Source of the DNA: Ampullaceana balthica
Lineage: Eukaryota > Mollusca > Gastropoda > Lymnaeidae
Direction of reading: 5' to 3'
DNA length: 64,000 nt
Assembly (NCBI GenBank): GCA_944989445.1
Contig: CALYLW010000054.1
Span: 2,046,654 to 2,110,653, forward strand
Position numbers and translations under genes: made by a program. Positions within the stretch are counted from its first letter, which is position 1, and every line of letters begins with the position of its first letter. Below are positions 55,733 to 64,000 of the stretch, one piece after another. The notes under the pieces are model-generated. The model did not search any database. It was not told the origin of the DNA and saw only the letters and a list, made by a program, of their open reading frames with translations.

Positions 55733-56495
55733 ACAACTACATCGGCCACTGATACGGCAATAGTAGGTTTACGACAACTACATCGGCCACTGATACGGCA
55801 ATAGTAGGTTTACGACAACTACATCGGCCACTGATACGGCAATAGTAGGTTTACGACAACTACATCGGCCACTGATACGGCAATAGTAGGTTTACGACAA
55901 CTACATCGGCCACTGATACGGCAATATTAGGTTTACGACAACTACATCGGCCACTGATACGGCAATAGTAGGTTTACGACAACTACATCGGCCACTGATA
56001 CGGCAATAGTAGGTTTACGACAACTACATCGGCCACTGATACGGCAATAGTAGGTTTACGACAACTACATCGGCCACTGATACGGCAATAGTAGGTTTAC
56101 GACAACTACATCGGCCACTGATACGGCAATATTAGGTTTACGACAACTACATCGGCCACTGATACGGCAATAGTAGGTTTACGACAACTACATCGGCCAC
56201 TGATACGGCAATATTAGGTTTACGACAACTACATCGGCCACTGATACGGCAATAGTAGGTTTACGACAACTACATCGGCCACTGATACGGCAATAGTAGG
56301 TTTACGACAACTACATCGGCCACTGATACGGCAATATTAGGTTTACGACAACTACATCGGCCACTGATACGGCAATATTAGGTTTACGACAACTACATGC
56401 ACCCACTGTGACGGTAATATTAGGTTTACGACAACTACATTGACCCACTGCGACAGCAATATTAGGTTTACGACAACTGCATGTACCCACTGCAC
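55733..56495. repeat. 41-bp tandem repeat, about 18 copies
   Basis: The unit contains ACGACAACTACATCGGCCAC and TGATACGGCAATAGTAGGTT. AATAGTAGG and AATATTAGG are the main variants. The last two or three units diverge (CATGCACCCACTGTGACGG, CATTGACCCACTGCGACAG), as at the edge of an old array. Confidence 0.97.
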
Positions 56496-56956
56496 AATGA
56501 CTAAGTGATGATATCACCACGCAGCCGGTCAGTTAGGGCAATGCAGTCGAGATTGTTAATCAATCAGGGCTGGCATCGATCTTATCACCTCCACGGTTGA
56601 ACTAACGTTTTTTGTGTGGAAACCTGCAGGTAACGATGGAGCTGTCCAAATTTGCGCATAACGAGTGCAGGGGTTCTCGCGCTAAGGGTAGTTTTGTTGT
56701 TGTCACCAATAGCCCTTATTCCCGAGGCTTTTAAATGCAGAGGAAAGATGAGAAAAAAACAGCCCCCCCTCCCCCAACTTCATTGGTTAAATGGAAGGCG
56801 GGGTATCAGAAATAAGGTATATGTCAACCATGAATCAATCGATGCTTCCAGAACCCTCCAGAACAACACAGTCATATTTAGTAGTTCTATAATGAATATT
56901 TTAAAATCATCTGCATCAGTGGTCGCGGACTTTCTTAGCAATACAAGGGTTGCCAC
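56496..56956. other. No gene seen
   Basis: Single-copy sequence left of the third hAT MITE. A 245-codon plus frame from 56652 runs through the MITE and has no domain. Confidence 0.4.
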
Positions 56957-57205
56957 CAATATTCCCTCTAACGTTCGTTGGTCCGTGCGAAAAATAACAA
57001 ACTGGTGTGCAAAGTCGCACAGCATCCATTTTTTTTATATATATTTTTTTTTGGAGAAAAATTTTACACCCCGCAAACACAGATATTTTTTTGGTCCAAT
57101 CAAAATTTGCTGCGCGGTAATTCTAAACTGCTACGCGGCAATTCTAAACTCCTACGCGGCGTCGGGCAGATATCTACGCGGCCGCGCAGCTTATATGGGA
57201 CATTG
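56957..57205 (+). mobile_element. hAT-type MITE, copy 3, with near-perfect target duplication
   Basis: The ends are CAATATTCCCTCTAACG and, reversed, CAATGTCCCATATAAGC. The flanks GTTGCCAC and GTTGACAC match at 7 of 8 positions. The interior holds the GGTGTGCAAAGTCGCACAGC and CTGCGCGG words of the family plus about 60 bp of T-rich insertion that makes it longer (249 bp). Confidence 0.87.
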
Positions 57206-57589
57206 GTTGACACCAAAAATGTCACGTGCAAACAACCCCTCACCCCAATACACATGTACTGTTCACGACCAAAATATGTATTCATTCTTTTGGTTTTCGC
57301 AGCGCTTTGTTCACATCCCGGTTTTAACAACCGAGAGTCGGAGTCCAAGCGGTTCTAACAGTTATTATATAATTGTATGTTTTTATTGATTCCATGCGAT
57401 AGAGTTGAAAACAAATAATAAAAAAATTGAAGAACGTTATCAAATTGAGGTAAATTGAGCACTACATATTTATGATGGTACCGTAGAATAGAAAATAGAA
57501 TAGAAAATAGGATAGCACATCCCAATATTTGTTCACAGAAGCAAAGCAATCCCTTTATTAGCAACAGGTAGCTTGTCTAGTCCCGACAA
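57206..57589. other. No gene seen
   Basis: AT-rich single-copy sequence with a short ATAGAAAATAG repeat near 57487-57510. Confidence 0.4.
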
Positions 57590-58418
57590 TGTACAAGGGG
57601 GCACAGTTTAGTCCCGGTTTTCGTACCAAGGAGAAATATAGTTGCGATAAATGTACCAGGGGGGAGGTCTAGTCCTGGTAGTTGTACAAGTCTAGTCCCG
57701 TAGTCGTACCAGTGTGGTCCCGGTAGTCGTACCAGTCTAGTCCCGGTAGTTGTACCAGTCTAGTCCCGGTAGTCGTACCATTCTATTCCCGGTAGTCGTA
57801 CCAGTCTAGTCCCGGTAGTTGTACCAGTCTAGTCCGGGTAGTCGTACCAGTCTAGTCCCGGTAGTTGTACCATTCTAATCCCGGTAGTCGTACCAGTCTA
57901 GTCTTGGTAGTTGTACCAGTCTAGTCCCCGTAGTCGTACCAGTCTAGTCCCGGTTGTTGTACCAGTCTAGTCCCGGTAGTCGTACCAGTCTAGTCCCGGT
58001 AGTTGTACCATTCTAATCCCGGTAGTCGTACCAGTCTAGTCCCGGTAGTCGTACCAGTCTAGTCCCGGTAAATGTACCAGTCTAATCCCGGTAGTTGTAT
58101 CAGTCTAGTCCCGGTCGTGTACCAGTCAAGTCCCGGTAGTTGTACCAGTCTAGTCCCGGTAGTCGTACCAGTCTAGTCCCGGTAGTTCTACCATTCTAAT
58201 CCCGGTAGTCGTACCAGTCTAGTCCCGGTAGTTGTACCAGTCTAGTCCCGGTAGTCGTACCATTCTAGTCCCGGTAGTTGTACCAGTCTAATCCCGGTAG
58301 TCGTACCAGTCTAGTCCCGGTAGTCGTACCAGTCTAGTCCCAGTAGTCGTACCAGTCTAGTCCCGGTAGTCGTACCATTCTAGTCCCGGTCGTGTACCAG
58401 TCTAGTCCCGGTAGTTGT
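57590..58418. repeat. 23-bp minisatellite, about 35 copies
   Basis: The unit contains GTACCAGTCTAGTCCCGGTA plus GTC or GTT. CATTCTAATCCC variants occur in several consistent contexts, indicating block copying. The left end is heavily diverged (CAAGGGGGCACAGTTTAGTC). Confidence 0.95.
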
Positions 58419-58776
58419 TACAACTGGGGTAATGGTATTAGCACGGGCCCGTTTCCAGAAATCGTTTTTGGCGCATGGCTGTCACTAACCATCAAGGTCA
58501 CATCTCCAGCGCCGTCACTGGCAATCAAGGTCATATCTCTGAGCTGTCTGGTGGCCGGCATCTCCTGCCTGGGACCAGGGACTAACATTTCCAAACAGAC
58601 ACCAACCAGTCTTACGAGCACAGGGGGGCATGGGGTGGGGGGGTGAACAGACAGACGTACCGACAGACGGACAGAAAGGGAGAAAGTTTCACCTACTATA
58701 TAATCTGTCTTTCTCTTCGTCCTTTTCCTTTACTGCCGCTCTTCTCTTTCCTTTCCCTTAAAATAAACAAATACAA
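58419..58776. other. No gene seen
   Basis: Single-copy sequence; an 84-codon frame has no motif. CAAGGTCA occurs twice near 58492 and 58526. Confidence 0.4.
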
Positions 58777-59200
58777 GAGATGCACCAATAACATTTGACA
58801 AAGAAATGCACCAATAACATTTGACATAGAAATGCACCAATAACGTTTGACAAAGAAATGCACCAATAACATTTGACAAAGAAATGCACCAATAACATTT
58901 GACAAAGAAATGCACCAATAACATTTGACAAAGAAATGCACCAATAACATTTGACAAAGAAATGCACCAATAACATTTGACAAAGAAATGCACCAATAAC
59001 GTTTGACAAAGAAATGCACCAATAACATTTGACAAAGAAATGCACCAATAACATTTGACAAAGAAATGCACCAATAACATTTGACAAAGAAATGCACCAA
59101 TAACATTTGACAAAGAAATGCACCAATAACATTTGACAAAGAAATGCACCAATAACGTTTGACAAAGAAATGCACCAATAATATTTGACAAACACATCAA
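58777..59200. repeat. 26-bp minisatellite, about 16 copies
   Basis: The unit contains CACCAATAACATTTGACAAA plus GAAATG. Only ACGTTTG and ACATAG variants are visible, so it is young. Three units make 78 bp, so the minus strand reads as hydrophobic repeats of 26 residues for about 160 codons in all three frames, which is an artefact. Confidence 0.97.
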
Positions 59201-60167
59201 GGCATTTGTAACATCCATCAGTTATAACAATTAACATGTCAGAGAAATGATAGACAGAGATGTGTTTTTACTTGTATGGGTAAATGCTTGTTTGTTTGAT
59301 AGCCTGTTTGGTGTAGAGATTTATTGCGTTTCTTTCGCTCTACTTTTAGGTTTGATGACGTTTTTGTCGGCATGGAGAGGTGCCGTCGTTTGCTGTCGGG
59401 GGTTGCATTGACAGTTCAAGTCGGCGAATGAGACGCTTAAAAGCTCGGGCAACGTACATTCAGGAGTAGGAGACGTCATCTGTGAAGCAGACGACTAGAA
59501 ACTCTAGCCGCGGGTTCAAACGAAATGTCTAGTTTCTAATGAAAACTCTTAATCCAGAGACAAAGAACATCCCCCCCCCCAGGAACTTGCCCTGCTATGG
59601 CAAGCCACACTCACACATATAACCTCCACGCCTACTGCCTAGTGAGGCTTGCGTTGGATGCGCGCGAGCGTATGTTTGAGTGACCGTTGGTCAGTGCGGC
59701 CAGACGGGCGAGCAGTCCGAGACACTTAAGCAGACAAAGCAATAACCGTTACTTCTTCTCGTCTGCCGTCACGCCGCACGGGCGGATCAGGCCGGACATC
59801 TCGCGACACAGATCAATACGCCATTATAACCCTTGTCTTATGCAATAAGTCACCGGGCCACTTTACATCCGCCGGGCATCCCGCTGCGCGCCGCGATAGA
59901 GTGCCTGGCGCGAACAGTCAAATTTGCCGGGATTAAACTTGTCTTTCTCGCCCGGAGCAACCGCATCTATCGGCTCCGTGAGCTCAATCTTGATGTCGGG
60001 CGTTTTGAAAATGTTAAGCTCCAAGACAGTGAGGTGTGCCGTAAGATATCACATCGGAAACAACTTGTTACATGGCCACACGAGCGGGGAGGTGATGGGA
60101 GTGGTCATAAATAAATAGGTAATGGGGGAGTTAATAAAGAACTACTTGATTTCATGGGATTGAATGT
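59201..60167. other. No gene seen over 0.95 kb
   Basis: Mixed, partly GC-rich sequence. A 93-codon plus frame at 59833-60114 has ordinary amino acid composition but no recognisable domain, and its ATG is unsupported. Confidence 0.35.
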
Positions 60168-60300
60168 GTAAAACGGGGGCTCGAAATACATGGTGGGCCC
60201 GAGATACATGGTGAGCCCGAAACACAGGGTGAGCCCGAGGCAAAGGATGGGCCCAAGACACGTGGATGGGCCCCAGGCACATGTTTTGGGGCGAGGCACA
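60168..60300. repeat. Degenerate 18-bp repeat, about 7 copies
   Basis: The core is CGAGATACATGGTGAGCC, with much variation (GGGCCC, AAGACACGTGG, AGGCACATG). An older array just before the 31-bp array. Confidence 0.8.
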
Positions 60301-60352
60301 TGGTTGCCTGAGGCGAAAAATGTGTGGGGCTCATGATGTTATGGCTCACAAA

Positions 60353-61416
60353 CGTTAACTTCAGTATCATACAGGAAGTATTTCCTAAACGTCAATATCA
60401 TACGGGAAGTATTGCCTAAACGTCAATATCATACGGGAAGTATTGCCTAAACATCAATATCATACAGGAAGTATTTCCTAAACGTCAATATCATACGGGA
60501 AGTATTGCCTAAACGTCAATATCACACGGGAAGTATTGCCTAAACATCAATATCATACGGGAAATATTGCCTAAACGTCAATATCACACGGGAAGTATTG
60601 CCTAAACATCAATATCATACGGGAAGTATTGCCTAAACGTCAATATCATACGGGAAGTATTGCCTAAACATCAATATCATACGGGAAGTATTGCCTAAAC
60701 ATCAATATCATATGGGAAGTATTGCCTAAACATCAATATCATACGGGAAGTATTGCCTAAACATCAATATCATACGGGAAGTATTGCCTAAACGTCAATA
60801 TCATACGGGAAGTATTTCCTAAACATCAATATCATACGGGAAGTATTGCCTAAACGTCAATATCATACGGGAAGTATTTCCTAAACGTCAATATCATACG
60901 GGAAGTATTGCCTAAACGTCAATATCATACGGGAAGTATTGCCTAAACATCAATAACATACGGGAAGTATTGCCTAAACGTCAATATCATACGGGAAGTA
61001 TTGCCTAAACGTCAATATCATACGGGAAGTATTGCCTAAACGTCAATAACATACGGGAAGTATTGCCTAAACGTCAATATCATACGGGAAGTATTGCCTA
61101 AACATCAATATCATACGGGAAGTATTGCCTAAACGTCAATAACATACGGGAAGTATTGCCTAAACGTCAATATCATACGGGAAGTATTGCCTAAACATCA
61201 ATATCATACGGGAAGTATAGCCTAAACATCAATATCATACGGGAAGTATTGCCTAAACATCAATATCATACGGGAAGTATTGCCTAAACGTCAATATCAT
61301 ACGGGAAGTATTGCCTAAACGTCAATATCATACGGGAAGTATTGCCTAAACATCAATATCATACGGGAAGTATTGCCTAAACATCAATATCATACGGGAA
61401 GTATTGCCTAAACGCC
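60353..61416. repeat. 31-bp minisatellite, about 34 copies
   Basis: The unit contains CATACGGGAAGTATTGCCTA plus AACGTCAATAT. AACATC alternates with AACGTC, and rarer CACACGG, AATAACATA and TATTTCC variants recur in related contexts. The period is not a multiple of 3 and stops occur in all frames. Confidence 0.97.
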
Positions 61417-62097
61417 GAATCAATACTTGGTTTCTGGGCCAAGAAAGCAACATTGCTGTCGTTGCGAAGTAAAATAGAAAGAAAGAAAGACTGCATCATT
61501 ACAGTCACAACAGAAGTTTTTGAGTTAACCAGAAATAGTGTGGCACCGTCGCTGCCGAACGTTGAGGTCTGTCACATCCAGTTAACTCCCCTCCCTACGA
61601 TAATCTCATTCACATTCCTTCTACTTAAGAATTTTCATTGTTTACCTCCGCTTGCTTTCAATTAACTCCCCATCATTGTTTGCCTACTCGCCAGCAGGCA
61701 CGCCCACGGTTCCATTAGTTCAACAACCATAAAACTCAACAATGAAACGATGAAAACCTCGTATTTTTATAGAATAATCTATAACCCAATGCCAGTTCTC
61801 ATCGCCACGGTACCCAGCAAAGGGTGCAGAGAACAAAGTTTTAGAAAGTAGCTCAGTATTTCTCAGAGTAAAGAATTATCTCCAGCCCAATATAAATTCT
61901 TAGGTGCCCAGTCAAGTAGTGTATCGAGAACCAAGTTCCAGGCGTAGTAGCTAAGTCAGGTGGTCGCCCCTGCAATACGTTTAAGCAAAATAATAACTCT
62001 GACAAAAATGTATGTCGACTTAATTTCCTCGTGAAAAATTAATTTCCTTCCGGCGAATTTCGTCGAGCACTTAGTCACATGTTCAACGGAGCCTTGG
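61417..62097. other. No gene seen
   Basis: Mixed sequence without recognised features. A short AAAGAAAGAAAG tract lies near 61477. Confidence 0.4.
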
Positions 62098-62203
62098 AGC
62101 ACAACATGAGACTCGTGAACCTTAGGGCAAAACATGAGATTCATGAACCTTAGGGCAAAACATGAGATTCATTAACGTAAAGGGAAAAACATGAGATTCA
62201 TGA
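62098..62203. repeat. 28-30-bp tandem repeat, about 3.5 copies
   Basis: The unit contains CAAAACATGAGATTCATGAA and CCTTAGGG. The first and last copies are diverged. Confidence 0.85.
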
Positions 62204-62403
62204 ATATTGTCAAATATCGGATCCGAGAATGAGCTACCAACCAAGTTATTGTTACAATAAAAGGGATTAAACAATGATTAGGGATTTGTTTAGAAGAGGC
62301 GTCACTCCGCGTCACTTTACCTGGGTTAATCCCTAAGTTGTCATAACTCGAAGGCCGTGGTCTTTAAAATAAAATAAAACAAACCCGTAAAAACAAAGTT
62401 TTT

Positions 62404-62886
62404 GACTATAAATCCCTTATATATGAGACATAACTAACAGTATTGATTATTTTCAAACACGACAAACATTTACAGACTGAATCTGTCTCAACTCAACTTT
62501 GCTTCATAACCCGGAGTCTGGTCACCGATCGCTTGACCGAGCTCAGCGTGGCACGTAAAATGTAAACAAAAGCACGCCGGTACTTCGATGGGTCGACGTC
62601 AAAGCGTCAACTCACACTCTCACGTGGGAAAAAAAACAATAACAAACCATGAATTTGAATTACAAACGTTATATAAGGATAAACTAAAAATGCATTAATT
62701 TAATTACAGTACGTTCGATCGATCTGAAATTTTGATACGATGCATTGTTAGGTCAGACAGGTTGTGTGCCAAATTTCAGCTCGATCGGATCACGGGAAGT
62801 GGGTCATTTTTTACTTTTGTTTTTCCGCCCGCCCAAGACAGACAGAGATGACAAGACGGCGGCGAAGTTAATATAAGGGATTTAAA
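62404..62886. mobile_element. MITE candidate with short terminal inverted repeats
   Basis: AAATCCCTTATAT at about 62408 and ATATAAGGGATTT at about 62872 form inverted ends 480 bp apart. Near the right end is a block with CCAAATTTCAGCTCGATCGG, GGGAAGTGGGTC and AGACAGACAGAG. There is no open frame of interest. No second copy is in the window, so the call rests on the ends alone. Confidence 0.5.
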
Positions 62887-62899
62887 TACATATTATACA

Positions 62900-63045
62900 A
62901 TAACTAGATACAACCAGCGGCGTAGCATACGCCACAGACTTGCTCATCATAGATAGTGCAAAGAAGGGGGGGGGGAACGGACACAAACAGCAGCACGAAG
63001 TAATGAAAAAAAGTGAGTAAACGTGGAGACATGTGCAATTCGTAT
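62900..63045. mobile_element. Dispersed repeat, copy 2 of 2
   Basis: Matches 26.66-26.8 kb in the same orientation: GGCGTAGCATACGCC, GACTTGCTCATCATA, GATAGTGCAA, a G run, AACAGCAGCACGAAGTAATG and GAGTAAACGTG. The two copies diverge outside this core. Confidence 0.7.
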
Positions 63046-63061
63046 GTTGATACCTGCCCCC

Positions 63062-63139
63062 CATCCCACCCTTTACTACCATCCCTTGCCAACCATAAAC
63101 TCTGATTGGCCGACCCTAGTGAGGGTTAATCATGTTCGC
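63062..63139. repeat. Imperfect direct repeat, left copy
   Basis: CATCCCAC, CTTGCCAAC, GATTGGCCGACCCTAGTGAG and GGTTAATCATG here parallel 63331-63391 in order. The two copies bracket the tRNA-like sequence. Confidence 0.65.
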
Positions 63140-63192
63140 AAAAAAAGGGGGAAAAGAACGGGCAGAAACAAACATTAAATTTTTTTTTAAAA

Positions 63193-63265
63193 TGTTCCCG
63201 CTGTTGCTTGAACCCATGTCATTCCGCATGCAAGGCGGACGTGATAACCACTACACCACGAATCA
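63193..63265 (-). pseudogene. tRNA-like sequence, decayed gene or SINE head
   Basis: The 73-nt layout matches a tRNA: TGGTGTAGTGG as A box, D arm GTGT/CAC, a perfect 5-bp anticodon stem TCCGC/GCGGA around CTTGCAT (anticodon position TGC), and GGGTTCAAGC as B box. The T stem does not pair and the acceptor stem keeps only a few pairs, so it is not a working tRNA. The body resembles tRNA-Val more than tRNA-Ala. An A/T-rich run follows on its 3' side. Confidence 0.55.
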
Positions 63266-63330
63266 CATGATATTCACATGGAAGGAACACCGCAAGAAAA
63301 ATTGTCCCCCCTCTTTTTTTCTCTTCTTTT

Positions 63331-63391
63331 CATCCCACTACGCTTGCCAACAGTGATCGGTCGACCCCAGCGAGGGTCATTCGTCATGCTC
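63331..63391. repeat. Imperfect direct repeat, right copy
   Basis: CATCCCAC, CTTGCCAACA, GATCGGTCGACCCCAGCGAG and GGTCATTCGTCATG match the left copy with scattered changes. Possibly 3' parts of two SINE copies in tandem. Confidence 0.65.
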
Positions 63392-63715
63392 ATTTCCACA
63401 TACTCGCTTTGGTGAAATATATTTATATAGATAGATATGCAAAGATGTTTTTAATTTTTTTTTAAATTTCAGCGTACAAAGAATGGACAGCTCATATCAA
63501 AGCCGCGTTGGACAGTATGACATTGCGACTCAAGGTAGATTAAATGTCATACACCTAATGATAGCCAGCGGACACGATGGATCTCAAACTATAGAACTAT
63601 AGTTGTCACTTCTCAACGACAACAGCATATCATTCATATCTCTCTCTCTCTTTTTTTATTTTTTTAAACTTTTTTTGAAGGACATAAAATGTCACTCATT
63701 TGTTTGTTTTAGTGA
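63392..63715. other. No gene seen
   Basis: AT-rich sequence with a T-rich tract at 63640-63680. Nothing recognised. Confidence 0.4.
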
Positions 63716-64000
63716 CAGCAGCGTGCCATCCATCTGAGTGACAGAATATAATTAACACTGTCAGGCAGCTTGCATTCAGACTGCAGCGTGTCATCCATCT
63801 GAGTGACAGAATATAATTAACACTGTCAGGCAGCTTGCATTCAGACTGCAGCGTGCCATCCATCTGAGTGACAGAATATAATTAACACTGTCAGGCAGTT
63901 TGCTTTCAGACTGCAGCTTGCATTCAGACTGCAGCTTGCATTCAGACTGCAGCGTGCCATCCATCTGAGTGACAGAATATAATTAACACTGTCAGGCAGC
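63716..64000. repeat. 65-bp tandem repeat with an inner 18-bp repeat, cut by window end
   Basis: The unit contains GTGCCATCCATCTGAGTGAC and AATTAACACTGTCAGGCAG. Between the third and fourth units the 18-bp piece CTGCAGCTTGCATTCAGA is itself repeated about twice. The array runs off the right edge. Confidence 0.93.

Noticed and set aside
56652..57389. 245-codon plus frame as a gene
   Set aside because: It runs through the hAT MITE at 56.96-57.2 kb and translates MITE sequence, so it is fortuitous.
58696..59237. Hydrophobic minus frames of about 160 codons that mimic membrane segments
   Set aside because: All three minus frames read the same repeated peptide because three 26-bp units make 78 bp. 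The hydrophobicity is a product of the unit sequence.
59833..60114. 93-codon plus frame with ordinary composition as a gene
   Set aside because: No recognisable domain, splice signals or second copy; a frame of this length is expected by chance in GC-rich sequence.
1..64000. Subtelomeric location
   Set aside because: High minisatellite density is compatible with it, but I see no TTAGGG-type telomeric tract or other direct evidence.

Overview
This 64 kb window is nuclear DNA of an animal and contains no recognisable intact host gene. The transposon relics point this way: a hAT/ZMYM1-like transposase ruin, a pogo/Tigger-type element, several MITEs with terminal inverted repeats, and tRNA-derived SINEs with A and B boxes. 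There is no bacterial-style gene packing and no operon, rRNA operon or CRISPR array. A mollusc or other lophotrochozoan is my guess from the general flavour of the sequence; nothing here proves it.

The dominant feature is an extreme density of minisatellites. By eye I count more than fifty tandem arrays, with units of about 14 to 98 bp and 2 to about 140 copies, covering roughly 29 of 64 kb. Almost every array has its own unrelated unit. The largest are a 36-bp array of about 5 kb (47.47-52.52 kb), a 21-bp array of 2 kb (23.87-25.87 kb), a 29-bp array of 1.6 kb (43.15-44.73 kb), a mixed 24/25-bp array of 1.5 kb (31.77-33.30 kb) and a 31-bp array of 1.1 kb (60.35-61.42 kb). Every long open frame in the window (up to about 1,000 codons) is a by-product of arrays whose unit is a multiple of 3 bp, or of three units read in succession. 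I do not call any of them genes.

Layout: 0-9.6 kb holds small and medium arrays, one MITE (3.25-3.48 kb) and one short coiled-coil-like reading frame on the minus strand (8.85-9.04 kb), the only non-repetitive frame that looks protein-like. 9.6-15 kb holds three long arrays, a MITE-related repeat, two adjacent SINEs and a hAT-type MITE. 15-31.3 kb alternates arrays with anonymous sequence and holds a small hAT MITE (20.72-20.84 kb), a 43-bp perfect inverted repeat (18.67/20.13 kb), another SINE (26.4-26.6 kb) and another hAT MITE (29.58-29.77 kb). 31.8-46.2 kb holds more arrays, a SINE fragment lodged in an array (37.4 kb), a well-preserved SINE (41.76-42.06 kb), a (TA)n tract and a 770-bp polypurine block. 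46.6-52.5 kb is a pogo-like element whose end has become the unit of the 5-kb array. 52.9-54.2 kb is the dead hAT transposase. The remainder is arrays, a third hAT MITE (56.96-57.2 kb), a further MITE candidate (62.4-62.9 kb) and a decayed tRNA-like sequence (63.2 kb).

The most interesting result is a link between transposons and minisatellite birth. The 36-bp array unit consists of the last 18-19 bp of the pogo-like terminal repeat, the TA target site and about 15 bp of flank. Two SINE copies carry internal tandem expansions, one of them tripling the pol III B-box region. Higher-order duplications (1.62 kb in the 36-bp array, 280 bp in the 28-bp array) show that the arrays are still being rearranged in large blocks.
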